The notes: generated by a model from the sequence alone, not told the origin. Counted from the first letter of the stretch, positions 1 through 10,140 are shown. The stretch is DNA of 64,000 nt from Allopusillimonas lactea (GCF_021653995.1 NZ_JAJJOZ010000007.1:1-64000), one strand, 5' to 3'. Numbers and translations are program-made.

Positions 1-23
1 GAAAACTTGTTGTTCTTGCTCAT
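1..23 (-). CDS. start of an unidentified gene cut by the window edge
   Basis: An ATG on the minus strand at position 23 opens a frame that begins M-S-K-N-N-K-F and runs off the left edge. Only seven codons are visible, so no product can be named. A GGAG lies only two bases before the ATG, which is closer than a normal ribosome binding site, so even the start is uncertain. Confidence 0.25.
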
Positions 24-196
24 GACTCCATTCTCTCAAGAATTGAAGCCTCCTCAAAACCCGGTTCGATTCAGTTCCGGCAATGTGGTGCATCGTAGTG
101 CAATTTGAGTGCAGTGAAAGGCTATAATTCGCCTTGATTGGGTTATACCATCCACCCAATGCAATCACCTAAGTGCTTGATACTACTAGAGAAATG
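24..196. other. intergenic region downstream of the tRNA cluster
   Basis: No gene is seen here. The stretch holds a small inverted repeat, ATTGGG at 137-142 with CCCAAT at 155-160, not followed by a T-run, and a TATAAT at 123-128 on the plus strand without a clear -35. It could contain the promoter or processing region for the gene cut by the left edge. Function is not established. Confidence 0.4.
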
Positions 197-273
197 TGGC
201 GGAGCGGACGGGACTCGAACCCGCGACCCCCGGCGTGACAGGCCGGTATTCTAACCAACTGAACTACCGCTCC
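197..273 (-). tRNA. tRNA-Asp (GTC), copy 1
   Basis: Read on the minus strand this is a 77-base tRNA including an encoded CCA end. The acceptor arm is GGAGCGG paired with CCGCTCC, the T-arm carries GGTTCGAGTCC, and the anticodon loop has CTGTCAC, giving anticodon GTC for aspartate. It is the last tRNA of the downstream Ala-Glu-Asp cluster and is identical to the copy at 852-928. Confidence 0.97.
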
Positions 274-308
274 GCAGCGGTGTGTACTGCAACTGTGCCA
301 GAGAAAAC

Positions 309-384
309 TGGCGTCCCCTAGGGGATTCGAACCCCTGTACTCACCGTGAAAGGGTGATGTCCTAGGCCTCTAGACGAAGGGGAC
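309..384 (-). tRNA. tRNA-Glu (TTC), copy 1
   Basis: A 76-base minus-strand tRNA with encoded CCA. The acceptor arm is GTCCCCT paired with AGGGGAC, the T-loop is GGTTCGAATCC, and the anticodon loop CTTTCAC gives TTC for glutamate. It lies between tRNA-Ala and tRNA-Asp and is identical to the copy at 964-1039. Confidence 0.97.
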
Positions 385-406
385 AGGACTTGCATAATCT
401 GCCGTG

Positions 407-486
<80 letters not shown>

Positions 487-804
487 TACGTGTGAACATA
501 GTGTTGCCAGCGACAGGGCCGTAATTATGCACTATTTTTTTGTTTCTCGCTTTTGGCTGCGGCGGCAGTGGACTAGGCAGGAGGGGGTGAGGCCCTGTGT
601 TGCGCCGTTGATGGTGCAAGGTACGGTGCGCGTCCACCGAAGCGACTCACAGCAGCCTTGCGCCGCTGTGAGCGCCGTAGGAATCCCTTTTCTTTAGGGA
701 GGGGAGGATGTCAAGCGGCTGGAACGATATACCGTCTGGTAGTGCTCGCTAGCAGGTGTCAGTTGCAATGCAAGCATTCTGCATTTGGAATACAAATGGG
801 GGCG
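487..804. other. intergenic region between the two tRNA clusters
   Basis: No gene is supported. On the minus strand the part next to tRNA-Ala copy 1 carries GTGCATAAT (the CATAAT at 524-529), the same -10 region as the upstream copy, but the position 17 bases further out reads AAGCGA and is a poor -35. The rest, about 550-804, shows no recognisable feature. Confidence 0.5.
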
Positions 805-840
805 AAAAAAAAGCGCTTACGGTAAGTAAGCGCTTTTTTT
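805..840 (-). terminator. terminator of the upstream tRNA cluster
   Basis: The inverted repeat GCGCTTAC (813-820) and GTAAGCGC (826-833) forms a short-loop hairpin flanked by A-runs and T-runs on both sides, so it can work in either direction. On the minus strand it sits just after tRNA-Asp copy 2 (852-928) and should end transcription before the second tRNA cluster. Confidence 0.85.
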
Positions 841-851
841 ACTGAATTATT

Positions 852-928
852 TGGCGGAGCGGACGGGACTCGAACCCGCGACCCCCGGCGTGACAGGCCG
901 GTATTCTAACCAACTGAACTACCGCTCC
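852..928 (-). tRNA. tRNA-Asp (GTC), copy 2
   Basis: Identical to the 77-base tRNA-Asp at 197-273, with CCA encoded and anticodon GTC. It is followed on the minus strand by the hairpin terminator at 805-840. Confidence 0.97.
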
Positions 929-963
929 GCAGCGGTGTGTACTGCAACTGTGCCAGAGAAAAC

Positions 964-1039
964 TGGCGTCCCCTAGGGGATTCGAACCCCTGTACTCACC
1001 GTGAAAGGGTGATGTCCTAGGCCTCTAGACGAAGGGGAC
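964..1039 (-). tRNA. tRNA-Glu (TTC), copy 2
   Basis: Identical to the 76-base tRNA-Glu at 309-384, with CCA encoded and anticodon TTC. The 35-base spacer to tRNA-Asp is also identical between the two clusters. Confidence 0.97.
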
Positions 1040-1114
1040 AGGACTTGAAACAAGCTGCGCATTTTAGCATATTAAACACGCGGTACTGCAGGTGCCCGAA
1101 GGCAGACTTCGTTA

Positions 1115-1194
<80 letters not shown>

Positions 1195-1236
1195 GAGGCT
1201 GCAAATTGCTGCTTCGTTCTCTAGCGAAGAAGCGAG

Positions 1237-1265
1237 ATTATGCACGAATTTTTGAATCTGTGCAA
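1237..1265 (-). promoter_or_regulatory. sigma70-type promoter of the upstream tRNA cluster
   Basis: On the minus strand TTGCAC (1260-1265) is followed after exactly 17 bases by CATAAT (1237-1242), close to the TTGACA-17-TATAAT consensus. It points at tRNA-Ala copy 2. The matching place before the other tRNA cluster keeps the -10 but not the -35. Confidence 0.7.
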
Positions 1266-1353
1266 GCCAAAGCCGCCGAGGGCGATATTTGGTTACGCAA
1301 CCTGTCGTCAATGACATGGACGCTTTAAGGGGCGCTTAGGTCAAACCATTGGA

Positions 1354-2991
1354 TTACGCGGGGCCAGCCGCGCGCGGGCGGCGCAGTAGGCCCAGGAGCA
1401 GGAACAGGGCGATCCACGCCAGTGCGGGGGCGTTGCCTAGCCGCACGTAAGGCGTAAGGCCGCTGCGACCCTGGACTTCGACGTCGAGTACACCCTTTCG
1501 CATGGGCTCGAGCACGCCGCGCACCACACCGTTTGCGTCGATGGCGGCCGTCATGCCAGTGTTGGTGGCCCGCAGCATGGGACGGGCGGTTTCCAGTGCC
1601 CGCATGCGTGATATCTGCAGGTGCTGGCGCAGCGCCCAGGAGTCGCCGAACCAGCCCAGGTTGCTCAGGTTCAGCAGGATGGTGGCGCCGGGGCCTTGGG
1701 TGGCGCTGTCGCGCACACTGCGGATGATTTCTTCGCCGAACACGTCTTCATAGCAGATATCAGGGGCGATGATTTGGTCGCCGATCTTGAACAGCGCTTG
1801 CCTTTCGGGGCCGCTGTTGAAGTCGCCCAGAGGGATGTGCATAGCGTCGACAAACCATCGGAAGCCAGGCGGTACGAACTCGCCAAAAGGCACCAGGTGG
1901 TGTTTGTCGTAGCGCATGGGCGGCTTGGCGGCGGCGATGGCGGCGGCGGTTGTCTCGCCGTTGAAGCCGATGGCGCTGTTGGTATAGCGATCGGCGCCGT
2001 TGGCGGCGTCGTGCAAGGGTGCGCCCATGATGACGTGCGCATTATGCTCACGCGCCACGTTCAGCCAGTGCTCCCACAGGTTGGGTGCGACATTGTCCTG
2101 AAACAGAGGGACGACGGTTTCCGGCATGACAACAAGGTCGGGCACAGCTTTCGGATCGCGCGGCGGCAAAGATGCGAGCTCCAAGTAGTCCATTTGCGCT
2201 TGTACAAACATCGACGCGTCGAATTTCTGTGATTGCGGGACATTGCCCTGTGTGAGCCGCACCAGCAGCGGCTCTCCGTGGGGCGAGGACCAGCTTACGT
2301 GGCCCAGGAAAATGCCGGCCAGGCCCGACAGGACGGCAAGCCCAACGCCTATCGCTGTCCGGGCATCGTTTTGCGTGTCTTTGGCGCAGGCCAGCAAGGC
2401 TATGGCCGCGGCGGCGAACGCCGCCAGCCACGCGATGCCATAGACGCCAACCACGGGTGCCCAGCCGGCCAGCATGCCTTCGACGTGTGCATAACCGATG
2501 TTGAGCCAGGGCAGCCCGGTGAACAGTGTGCCGCGCAGCCATTCGGCGCCGGCCCAGCATGAGGCCCATGCCGCGGCGGCGAGCAACTGGCGGCGGTAAT
2601 GCGTGGCTTGCGGGAGGTAGCGCCCGCCAAGCAGGCTTGCTGCGCCGGTGGCCAGGCCTGTGTATAGGGCAAGAAATGCCGACAGCAGCAACACGGCCAG
2701 CACAGCGAGGGGCGCGGAGATGCCCCCGTACTCATGCATGCTGATGTACAACCAATACAGCCCCACCGCAAAATGGGCCAGGCCGAAGACAAAGCCGGTG
2801 AGTGCGGCCCGCCAGGCGGTGGCAGCGCGCATGGCGTGCCAGGCCAGCACCGCCAGCGCGAATAGCTGCACAAAAGGCAGCGACCAGTGCGGCAGCGGGC
2901 CCGGCGCGAATGACAATGCATGCACGGCGCCCAGCGCCAGCAGGGCGGCCAACGTCGTGGCGGGCAATGTGGCGCTGCGGGGTGTGGGCAT
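1354..2991 (-). CDS. lnt: apolipoprotein N-acyltransferase
   Basis: Lnt adds the third acyl chain to the N-terminal cysteine of outer-membrane lipoproteins, working in the inner membrane with its active site on the periplasmic side. The protein of 545 residues has several hydrophobic segments in the first 230 residues, then a nitrilase-like domain. The catalytic triad is visible as Glu in MPETVVP, Lys in RYDKHHLVPFGEF and Cys in PDICYEDVF. The start chosen is the ATG at 2991, giving MPTPRSATLP. An upstream in-frame start would add a proline-rich leader without membrane character. It follows corC by 31 bases and is the last gene of the miaB operon. Confidence 0.95.
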   Translation of the reverse strand: MPTPRSATLPATTLAALLALGAVHALSFAPGPLPHWSLPFVQLFALAVLAWHAMRAATAWRAALTGFVFGLAHFAVGLYWLYISMHEYGGISAPLAVLAVLLLSAFLALYTGLATGAASLLGGRYLPQATHYRRQLLAAAAWASCWAGAEWLRGTLFTGLPWLNIGYAHVEGMLAGWAPVVGVYGIAWLAAFAAAAIALLACAKDTQNDARTAIGVGLAVLSGLAGIFLGHVSWSSPHGEPLLVRLTQGNVPQSQKFDASMFVQAQMDYLELASLPPRDPKAVPDLVVMPETVVPLFQDNVAPNLWEHWLNVAREHNAHVIMGAPLHDAANGADRYTNSAIGFNGETTAAAIAAAKPPMRYDKHHLVPFGEFVPPGFRWFVDAMHIPLGDFNSGPERQALFKIGDQIIAPDICYEDVFGEEIIRSVRDSATQGPGATILLNLSNLGWFGDSWALRQHLQISRMRALETARPMLRATNTGMTAAIDANGVVRGVLEPMRKGVLDVEVQGRSGLTPYVRLGNAPALAWIALFLLLGLLRRPRAAGPA

Positions 2992-3022
2992 ATGCAAGTT
3001 GATGGCGTCCGGATACGTGTGG

Positions 3023-3907
3023 CTAGTTGCCGCCGTCGGGCAGGGGTGCCGGTGTGGTGGAGTCGTGTTGGATGTGCAGCCAGAGCGCCCGCTTGGCGTC
3101 GGCGCCAACAACGGTGATATTCAGGCCTTCGTAACTGATGCTGTCGCCTCGGCGCGGGATGCGGCCAAGTTCAGCGGCCAGCCAGCCACCCAGCGTGTCG
3201 TAGTCTTCGTGCGGCAAGTGGGTGCCGAAGCTTTCGTTGAACGCGACGATTTCGGTGATGCCCATGGCCCGCCAGCTATTGGTGCCGGTCTGGAAAATGG
3301 TTTTCTCGTCATCTTCATCGTATTCGTCTTCGATGTCGCCGACGATCTGTTCCAGCACGTCTTCCATCGAAACCAGCCCCGAAATGCCGCCGTGCTCATC
3401 GACGACGATCGCCAAGTGGTTGCGGCTCACGCGGAACTCGTGAAGCAGCACGTTCAGGCGTTTGGTTTCGGGGATGAACACGGCCGGCCGCACAAGGGGG
3501 CGCAGCGCGATCGAGGGGTTGCTGACCGAAAGCAGCAGGTCTTTGGCCAACAGGATGCCGACAATGTTGTCGCGGTCGTCTTCGTAGACGGGGAAGCGGG
3601 AGTGGCCAGTCTCGATGATCTCGGGCAGGATTTCGGCCAGTGGCTTGCCGATGTCGAGCATGTCGATCTTGGAGCGGGGCACCATGATATCGGCCACTGT
3701 TTGCTCGGCCATTTCGAGCGCGCCGGAGATCATGGTGTAGGCTTCGCTGTCTAGGATCTGGCGCCGGTGGGCGGCCTCGAGTACAGCCTTGATGTCGTCC
3801 CGGTTAGCGGGTTCGGAGGGCCGGATAAGCGAGGTAAGCCGTTCGAGCAGCGATCTGCCGTGTTTGGCCGGTTGAGGTTCGGGGTCGGTGGGGCTAGGGT
3901 CTGACAT
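3023..3907 (-). CDS. corC: CorC/HlyC-family CBS-domain protein
   Basis: A soluble protein of 294 residues with two CBS motifs (about residues 70-190) and a C-terminal CorC/HlyC transporter-associated domain. The family has been linked to magnesium and cobalt efflux, and in this gene neighbourhood (ybeX) to ribosome function. Motifs such as IMVPRSKIDML and VVDEHGGISGLVSMEDVLEQIVGDI are diagnostic. It has no membrane segment, unlike the longer CNNM-type relatives. It lies between ybeY and lnt, as in many proteobacteria. The molecular activity is inferred from family only. Confidence 0.93.
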   Translation of the reverse strand: MSDPSPTDPEPQPAKHGRSLLERLTSLIRPSEPANRDDIKAVLEAAHRRQILDSEAYTMISGALEMAEQTVADIMVPRSKIDMLDIGKPLAEILPEIIETGHSRFPVYEDDRDNIVGILLAKDLLLSVSNPSIALRPLVRPAVFIPETKRLNVLLHEFRVSRNHLAIVVDEHGGISGLVSMEDVLEQIVGDIEDEYDEDDEKTIFQTGTNSWRAMGITEIVAFNESFGTHLPHEDYDTLGGWLAAELGRIPRRGDSISYEGLNITVVGADAKRALWLHIQHDSTTPAPLPDGGN

Positions 3908-4023
3908 TGTCCGGAGACTGAATACACGAGTCCTTAGGATAACCGATAATCCACGGCGCGGCGTAGCGGCTGTTTGGCTGCCCGCACCGCGCCGATGCTG
4001 TCATCGGCGTGTCCTACTGTGTC

Positions 4024-4492
4024 CTACTGATAGGGGTTGGGCAGGCCCATGGCGGCCAGGATGGCGACTTCGAGCGCCTCCATTTCACGGGCCTCATCAT
4101 CGTCCAGGTGATCGTAGCCAAGCGCATGCAGCACCCCATGCACTACCAGGTGCGCAGCATGATGCAGCAAGGGTTTGCCTTGTTCGGCAGCCTCGCGGCG
4201 CAATACAGGCATGCACAACACAATATCGCCGCTTGCCGTGCCGCCTTGGTCGGTGCCGTATTCGAAAGTCAGCACGTTGGTGGCGTAGTCTTTGCCGCGA
4301 TAGGCGTGGTTGAGAGCGCGGCCTTCTTCGGCATCGACCAGCCGCAGGGTGAACGCTGCAGTGCTGAAGCCACCGTGCGCGCCACCTTGCGCTACACCCG
4401 CCACGGCCTGCGTAACCCAGCGGCGCAGCCGCCAGCGCGGCAGCTCGACGGCTTCGGTGCCATATTGCACAGACAGCGACAGGGCGGGCGCA

Positions 4493-4503
<11 letters not shown>
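4024..4503 (-). CDS. ybeY: endoribonuclease YbeY, rRNA maturation
   Basis: YbeY is a metal-dependent RNase needed for 16S rRNA 3'-end processing and ribosome quality control. The protein has 159 residues and shows the zinc-binding signature HGVLHALGYDH near the C-terminus. The start is the ATG at 4503, which overlaps the end of ybeZ by 11 bases. A longer in-frame extension to 4623 would lie wholly inside ybeZ and is not credible. The coupling to ybeZ fits their known partnership. Confidence 0.95.
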
Positions 4504-5505
<1,002 letters not shown>

Positions 5506-5509
<4 letters not shown>

Positions 5510-6939
5510 GCGGAGGTTTCCTGCGAGTCGTGGGTGACGATCTCGCCGCGCAGCGAATTGCTGAGAGACTGCGTGATGCGCACGTCCACCATTTGCCCGA
5601 TCAGGCGCGGATTGCCCTGGAAGTTGACGGTGCGGTTGTTTTCGGTGCGGCCGGCGAGCTCACCTGGGTCGCGCCGCGAGGGCTTTTCGACAAGGATGCG
5701 CTGCACGGTACCGACCATGGCCTGGGCGACGGCGGCAGCCTGCTCGTTGATGAGTGTCTGCAATTTTTGCAGGCGCTCGAGCTTGATCTCTTTGGGGGTG
5801 TCGTCTTCCAGATCGGCGGCCGGGGTGCCGGGGCGACGTGAATAGACGAAGGAAAACGAGGTGTCAAAGCCCACGTCGCGAATAAGTTGCATCGTACGTT
5901 CGAAGTCGGCCTCGGTTTCGCCCGGAAAGCCGACGATGAAATCGGAAGAAAGCGTAAGCCCAGGGCGGGCCGCGCGCAGGCGACGTACGATGGATTTGAA
6001 TTCGAGCGTGGTGTAGCCCCGCTTCATGGCCGCCAGGACGGGGTCGCTGCCAGCCTGCACGGGCAGGTGCAGGAAGGGCACCAGCTTGGGCAGTTTTCCA
6101 TGGGCCTCGATCAGGCGCGTGGTCATTTCTTTGGGGTGCGAAGTGGTGTAGCGGATGCGTTCGATACCCGGGATGTCGTGCACGTATTCGAGCAACATCG
6201 CGAAGTCGGCGATCTCGCTGCTGCCTTCCAGAGGGCCGCGGTAGGCATTGACGTTCTGCCCCAGCAGGGTGACTTCTTTCACGCCCTGGTCGGCCAGGTC
6301 GGCGACTTCGGTGAGTACGTCTTCAAACGGGCGAGAAACCTCGGCACCCCGTGTATAGGGCACCACGCAGAAGCTGCAGTATTTGCTGCAGCCTTCCATG
6401 ATGGACACAAAGGCGGTGGGGCCTTCGACGCGTGCCGGTGGCAGGGCGTCGAACTTTTCGATCTCGGGGAAGCTGATGTCGACCTGTGAGTGGCCCGATG
6501 CACGACGCCGGGCGATGAGATCGGGCAGGCGATGCAGGGTTTGCGGGCCAAACACGACGTCTACGTAGGGCGCGCGGCGAATGATGGCTTCGCCCTCCTG
6601 GCTGGCGACGCAGCCGCCCACGCCGATGATCAGGTCGGGCCTGGCCTGGCGCAGGTGCTGAACGCGGCCCAGGTCGGAGAACACCTTTTCCTGCGCCTTT
6701 TCGCGCACAGAACAGGTGTTGAAGAGGATGATGTCTGCCTCTTCGGGGTTCTGGGTGAGTTCTACGCCCTGGTCTTCGCGCAGGACGTCCGCCATTTTTT
6801 CGGAGTCGTATTCGTTCATCTGGCAGCCAAAGGTGCGGATGAACAGTTTACGGTGCGGGCCGGTCGCAGCGGCGGGCGAGGCAGAACTGGCGATGGCGGC
6901 AGGCGTGCCGGCTTCGCGCTTGAGGTTGATTTCTTGCAT
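5506..6939 (-). CDS. miaB: tRNA-2-methylthio-N6-dimethylallyladenosine synthase
   Basis: MiaB adds a methylthio group to the modified A37 of tRNAs reading U-starting codons, using two iron-sulfur clusters and SAM. The 477-residue protein has the N-terminal MTTase cysteines (FGCQMNEYDS at about 38, Cys76, Cys110), the radical-SAM triad CSKYCSFC at 184-191, and a C-terminal TRAM-like region. The first 28 residues before KLFIRTFGCQ are an extra alanine-rich leader. It heads the miaB-ybeZ-ybeY-corC-lnt operon. The gene miaA, which makes its substrate, lies far off at 61362-62306. Confidence 0.97.
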
Positions 6940-7278
6940 GTTTGGCCGTTACGGGTGTAGATCCCGGGGGCGTTGAATAAAACCAATATTGTACCGGGAA
7001 GGCGCCAGCCGCGTAGCCGCCTGCGGGATGGCGGAACGTCGGTTGTGAATTGGGCTCGCGTCTGGATGCATAGAAGTTTTAGATCTGGACTATATATACT
7101 TATATGTATTGTCGATATAATCGGCGCAAAATAAGGGCAGACGGCCCGCGCGGGCTTACGGGCTCGGGGCAACACGGCGCCAGCCGGGTGCCGTGCCGTT
7201 TGCCTACGATCGAGTGCGTGCGGTGCGTGGAAATTCCGCGGGGCATGCAGAGCAAACTACACGACAAAGGAGAACGAT
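6940..7278. promoter_or_regulatory. divergent promoter region between miaB and sorA
   Basis: This 339-base gap separates the leftward miaB operon from the rightward sulfite dehydrogenase gene. It contains a marked AT-rich island at about 7068-7135 in otherwise GC-rich DNA, including TATAAT on the plus strand (within GTCGATATAATCGG) and several TATA-like words on the minus strand. No convincing -35 could be paired with either. A GGAG-type ribosome binding site stands before the ATG at 7279 (AAAGGAGAACGAT). No gene is seen. Confidence 0.5.
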
Positions 7279-8511
7279 ATGAGTGATTTGCAAAGCCTGG
7301 CTCGCCGCCGCATGCTGGCTTCCACAGGTGGTCTTGCCGCCTTGGCGGGCTTGGGTGGGCTGGCGCAGACGGCATCGGCGCAGGGTGCCGCCGCCGCGCC
7401 CCCCGCTGCAGCCAGTGGCGCCAAGCCGCTGCCAGATTATGCTGCATGGAAGGATGTGGACAGCATGATTGTCCACAGCAACAACACCATCGAACTCAAG
7501 CGTTGCGCCTTGGGCTCTGGCGGCATCACACCGCTTGATCGCCTGTTTGTGCGTAACAACGTATCGCCGCCTTCCGCCGACATCATGAAAGACCCCGATA
7601 GCTGGGCGGTGGCCATCGAGGGCGTAGCCAAGCCGCGCAGCTTCACTGTGGCCGAACTCAAGACGCTGGGCCTGGCTTCGGTGCCTATTGTGCTGCAGTG
7701 CTCGGGCAACGGTCGCGCCTGGTTCCCCAGCAAGCCCAGCGGCACCAAATGGACGGTCGGCGCGGCTGGCTGCGTGGTATTCAGCGGCGTGCCAGTCAAG
7801 GCCGTGCTGGAGGCTGTGGGCGGCATGTCCGACGGCATGGTCTACATGACCAGCACAGGGGGCGAGGAAATACCGGCGGGCATCGATCCCAACACGGTGA
7901 TGGTCGAGCGCTCTGTGCCGCTGTCGGCAATTGAAGATGCCATCCTGGCCTGGGAGGTCAATGGCGAGCCGATTCCGTTGGCGCATGGCGGCCCTCTGCG
8001 CATGATCGTGCCGGGCTATACGGGTGTGAACAACGTCAAATACATCAAGCGGCTGGCCTTCACCAAAGAGCAGTCGCCGGCCAAGATCCAGCAGACTGGC
8101 TACCGCTTTGCCCCGTTGGGCGAGAAGGGCGCCCCGGTGCATAAGTCTATCTGGGAAATGCCGGTCAAGTCCTGGGTCACGCATCCTTGCGAGGATGGTG
8201 AAAAGCTCAAGGCTGGCAAAGTACAGATCCGTGGTGTCGCCATGGGCGGCATGACGGCGGCCAAGAAAGTGGAGGTGTCCGTCAACGGTGGCAAAGATTG
8301 GCAGGAGGCTACCCTGATCGGGCCCGACTTGGGCAAGTACGCTTGGCGCGAGTTTGTGCTGTCCACCACCTTGAAGCCGGGCACCTATGAAGTGACGAGC
8401 CGGGCAGTCAATGAGAAAGGCGATGCACAGCCCGAAGAGCGCCTGGAGAACAACCGCGGCTATTTGAACAATAGCTGGCGCGACCACATGGTGAAAGTTA
8501 CGGTCGCCTGA
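7279..8511 (+). CDS. sorA: molybdopterin-dependent sulfite dehydrogenase (SorA/SoxC family)
   Basis: A periplasmic molybdenum enzyme expected to oxidise sulfite to sulfate and pass electrons to a c-type cytochrome. The N-terminus has a twin-arginine export signal (RRRMLASTGG, then a hydrophobic run ending at about residue 35). The molybdenum-ligating cysteine is Cys141 in LQCSGNGR, followed by the family sequence GVPVKAVLEAVG and a C-terminal dimerisation domain from about residue 290. The 410-residue length fits SorA or SoxC. The partner at 8611 is a small monoheme cytochrome rather than the diheme SoxD, and no other sox genes are near, which favours SorA. Confidence 0.85.
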   Translation: MSDLQSLARRRMLASTGGLAALAGLGGLAQTASAQGAAAAPPAAASGAKPLPDYAAWKDVDSMIVHSNNTIELKRCALGSGGITPLDRLFVRNNVSPPSADIMKDPDSWAVAIEGVAKPRSFTVAELKTLGLASVPIVLQCSGNGRAWFPSKPSGTKWTVGAAGCVVFSGVPVKAVLEAVGGMSDGMVYMTSTGGEEIPAGIDPNTVMVERSVPLSAIEDAILAWEVNGEPIPLAHGGPLRMIVPGYTGVNNVKYIKRLAFTKEQSPAKIQQTGYRFAPLGEKGAPVHKSIWEMPVKSWVTHPCEDGEKLKAGKVQIRGVAMGGMTAAKKVEVSVNGGKDWQEATLIGPDLGKYAWREFVLSTTLKPGTYEVTSRAVNEKGDAQPEERLENNRGYLNNSWRDHMVKVTVA

Positions 8512-8541
8512 CGCGGCCCCAACATTCTGTTTTTACCCTGG

Positions 8542-8578
8542 CGGCGCCTGGCCCGGCTCGCACCGGAGCCAGGCGCCG
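8542..8578 (+). terminator. hairpin between sorA and sorB
   Basis: An 11-base perfect stem, CGGCGCCTGGC at 8542-8552 and GCCAGGCGCCG at 8568-8578, is followed by TGTTGTTTGTTGTTC. It looks like a leaky intrinsic terminator or an mRNA-stabilising structure inside a two-gene unit, and could set different amounts of enzyme and cytochrome. Confidence 0.55.
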
Positions 8579-8610
8579 TGTTGTTTGTTGTTCATTAAAA
8601 GGAAGTGAAG

Positions 8611-8955
8611 ATGAAATACCCGGTTGCAGCACGAATTGCCGGAGCGATGATCCTGATGTGCGCGGCGGGCGCCAGTATGGCGGGCGGCCCCGATGCCGCC
8701 AAGCTGGAAAAGGGCAAGGAAGTGTTCCTCAAGCGTGCCACACCTGCCTGTGCCGTCTGCCATACCCTCCAGGACGCAGGCGCGGCTGGCACCATCGGCC
8801 CCAATCTCGACGAGCTCAAGCCCACCTACGATCAGGTTAAGTCCATGGTGATCGAAGGGGCGGGTGCCATGCCGGCTTTCGGCCAGATGCTGGACGAGGC
8901 CTCCATCGATGCCGTGGCGGCCTACGTGTCGCATATTACGGGCGGCGGTCAGTAA
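8611..8955 (+). CDS. sorB: monoheme cytochrome c, probable sulfite dehydrogenase partner
   Basis: A secreted class I cytochrome c of 114 residues. A signal peptide covers about residues 1-24, the heme motif CAVCH is at 47-51 and the likely axial methionine is Met87 in GAMPAFGQM. The ATG at 8611 is chosen because AAGGAAG stands five bases before it. An in-frame GTG at 8605 would put the ribosome binding site too close. It lies 99 bases after sorA, and small size and position match the SorB electron acceptor. Assignment to SorA is by context. Confidence 0.8.
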   Translation: MKYPVAARIAGAMILMCAAGASMAGGPDAAKLEKGKEVFLKRATPACAVCHTLQDAGAAGTIGPNLDELKPTYDQVKSMVIEGAGAMPAFGQMLDEASIDAVAAYVSHITGGGQ

Positions 8956-9065
8956 CTCGTTGCCAAGCACCGCTCCGCATAAGCGAAGGCGTGTGCCCGC
9001 AAGAATGCTGCCCAGGGCGGCGTTTCGCTCGTACGCCGGGCGACGCGGGTCACACATGGATATGC

Positions 9066-9123
9066 AAAAAAGCCGCCCGGCTGCCCGCCTTGTACAGGAC
9101 GGGCAGCCGGGCGGCTTTGTTTG
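9066..9123. terminator. bidirectional terminator between sorB and secF
   Basis: A very strong 17-base perfect stem (9071-9087 with 9100-9116) has a 12-base loop, an A-run on the left and TTTGTTT on the right. It lies between the convergent sorB and secF genes and should stop transcription from both sides. Confidence 0.85.
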
Positions 9124-9135
9124 AACGTCGTGGGA

Positions 9136-10071
9136 TCAGTTGACCTCGGCGCCGGGGTCTTCCTTCTTGACCGGTTTGACCAGGTCTTCGCGTTTGACGC
9201 CCAGCCACATGGCTATGGCGGCGGCCACGAACACCGATGAATAGATGCCGAACCAGATGCCGATGGTGAGTGCCAGTGAGAAGTAGTGCAGCGTTGGGCC
9301 GCCGAAGAACAGCATGGCCAGCACCATCATTTGCGTAGACCCGTGGGTGATCACCGTGCGCGAAATGGTTTGTGTAATGGCACTGTTGATGATTTCTTGG
9401 ACCGATGCTTTGCGTTGCTTGCGGAAGTTTTCGCGGATACGGTCCATGATGACGACCGATTCATTGACCGAATACCCTAGCACCGCAAGCACCCCGGCCA
9501 GCACCGAGAGTGAAAATTCCCACTGGAAGAAGGCAAAGAAGCCCAGGATGATGATTACGTCGTGCAGGTTGGCCACCACGCCCGCGACGGCGAATTTCCA
9601 TTCGAAGCGGAGGCCCAGGTAGACCATGATGCCGATGATCACGCACAGCAGCGCCAGCAGACCGTTATGGACGAGCTCCTGGCCCACTTGCGGGCCTACG
9701 AATTCAACGCGGCGCAGCTCGACGCCCTTGTCCTGCGCCTGCAGCGCAGCAAGCACGGCATCGCTTTGGGCTGCGGAGCTTTCGCCCTCGCGCAGCGGCA
9801 GCCTGATCATCACGTCTTGCGAGGTGCCGAAGTTCTGTACCTGGAAATCGGAGTAACCCAGCCCGCCAATGGCGCCGCGGACTGTGTCGAGCTGCGCAGC
9901 CTGCTGATAATGCACTTCCATCACCGTGCCGCCAGTGAACTCGATCGACAGGTGAAAGCCCCGGGTGACGATGAAAAACACCGCCAGCACGAAAGTGATG
10001 AAACTGATGATGTTCAGCACCAGCGCATGGCGCATGAAGGGAATGGTGCGGTGTATGCGGAAAAATTCCAT
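9136..10071 (-). CDS. secF: protein translocase subunit SecF
   Basis: SecF works with SecD in the inner membrane, using the proton gradient to pull proteins out through SecYEG. The 311-residue protein has one N-terminal membrane segment, a periplasmic domain with FTGGTVMEVHY, and five further membrane segments after about residue 130. Family motifs include GYSVNESVVIMDRIREN. It follows secD by 69 bases. Confidence 0.97.
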   Translation of the reverse strand: MEFFRIHRTIPFMRHALVLNIISFITFVLAVFFIVTRGFHLSIEFTGGTVMEVHYQQAAQLDTVRGAIGGLGYSDFQVQNFGTSQDVMIRLPLREGESSAAQSDAVLAALQAQDKGVELRRVEFVGPQVGQELVHNGLLALLCVIIGIMVYLGLRFEWKFAVAGVVANLHDVIIILGFFAFFQWEFSLSVLAGVLAVLGYSVNESVVIMDRIRENFRKQRKASVQEIINSAITQTISRTVITHGSTQMMVLAMLFFGGPTLHYFSLALTIGIWFGIYSSVFVAAAIAMWLGVKREDLVKPVKKEDPGAEVN

Positions 10072-10140
10072 GTCTGAATCTTGCCTGTGTGTTGCCTGTT
10101 ATCGGGAAGCCCTGCGCCGCGCGTGGGCGGCGGGCAGGGG

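Larger units (their letters stand above)
197..392 (-). repeat. 196-bp exact duplicate covering tRNA-Glu to tRNA-Asp, copy 1
   Basis: Bases 197-392 match 852-1047 exactly by eye, including the non-coding spacer between tRNA-Glu and tRNA-Asp and eight bases beyond tRNA-Glu. Identity of spacer as well as tRNA indicates a recent duplication or ongoing gene conversion. Confidence 0.9.
852..1047 (-). repeat. 196-bp exact duplicate covering tRNA-Glu to tRNA-Asp, copy 2
   Basis: Partner of 197-392. The two copies are in direct orientation 655 bases apart. Confidence 0.9.

Noticed and set aside
7279..8955. Full Sox thiosulfate-oxidation system
   Set aside because: Only the SorA/SoxC-like enzyme and one small monoheme cytochrome are present. 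There are no soxXYZAB genes and no diheme SoxD.
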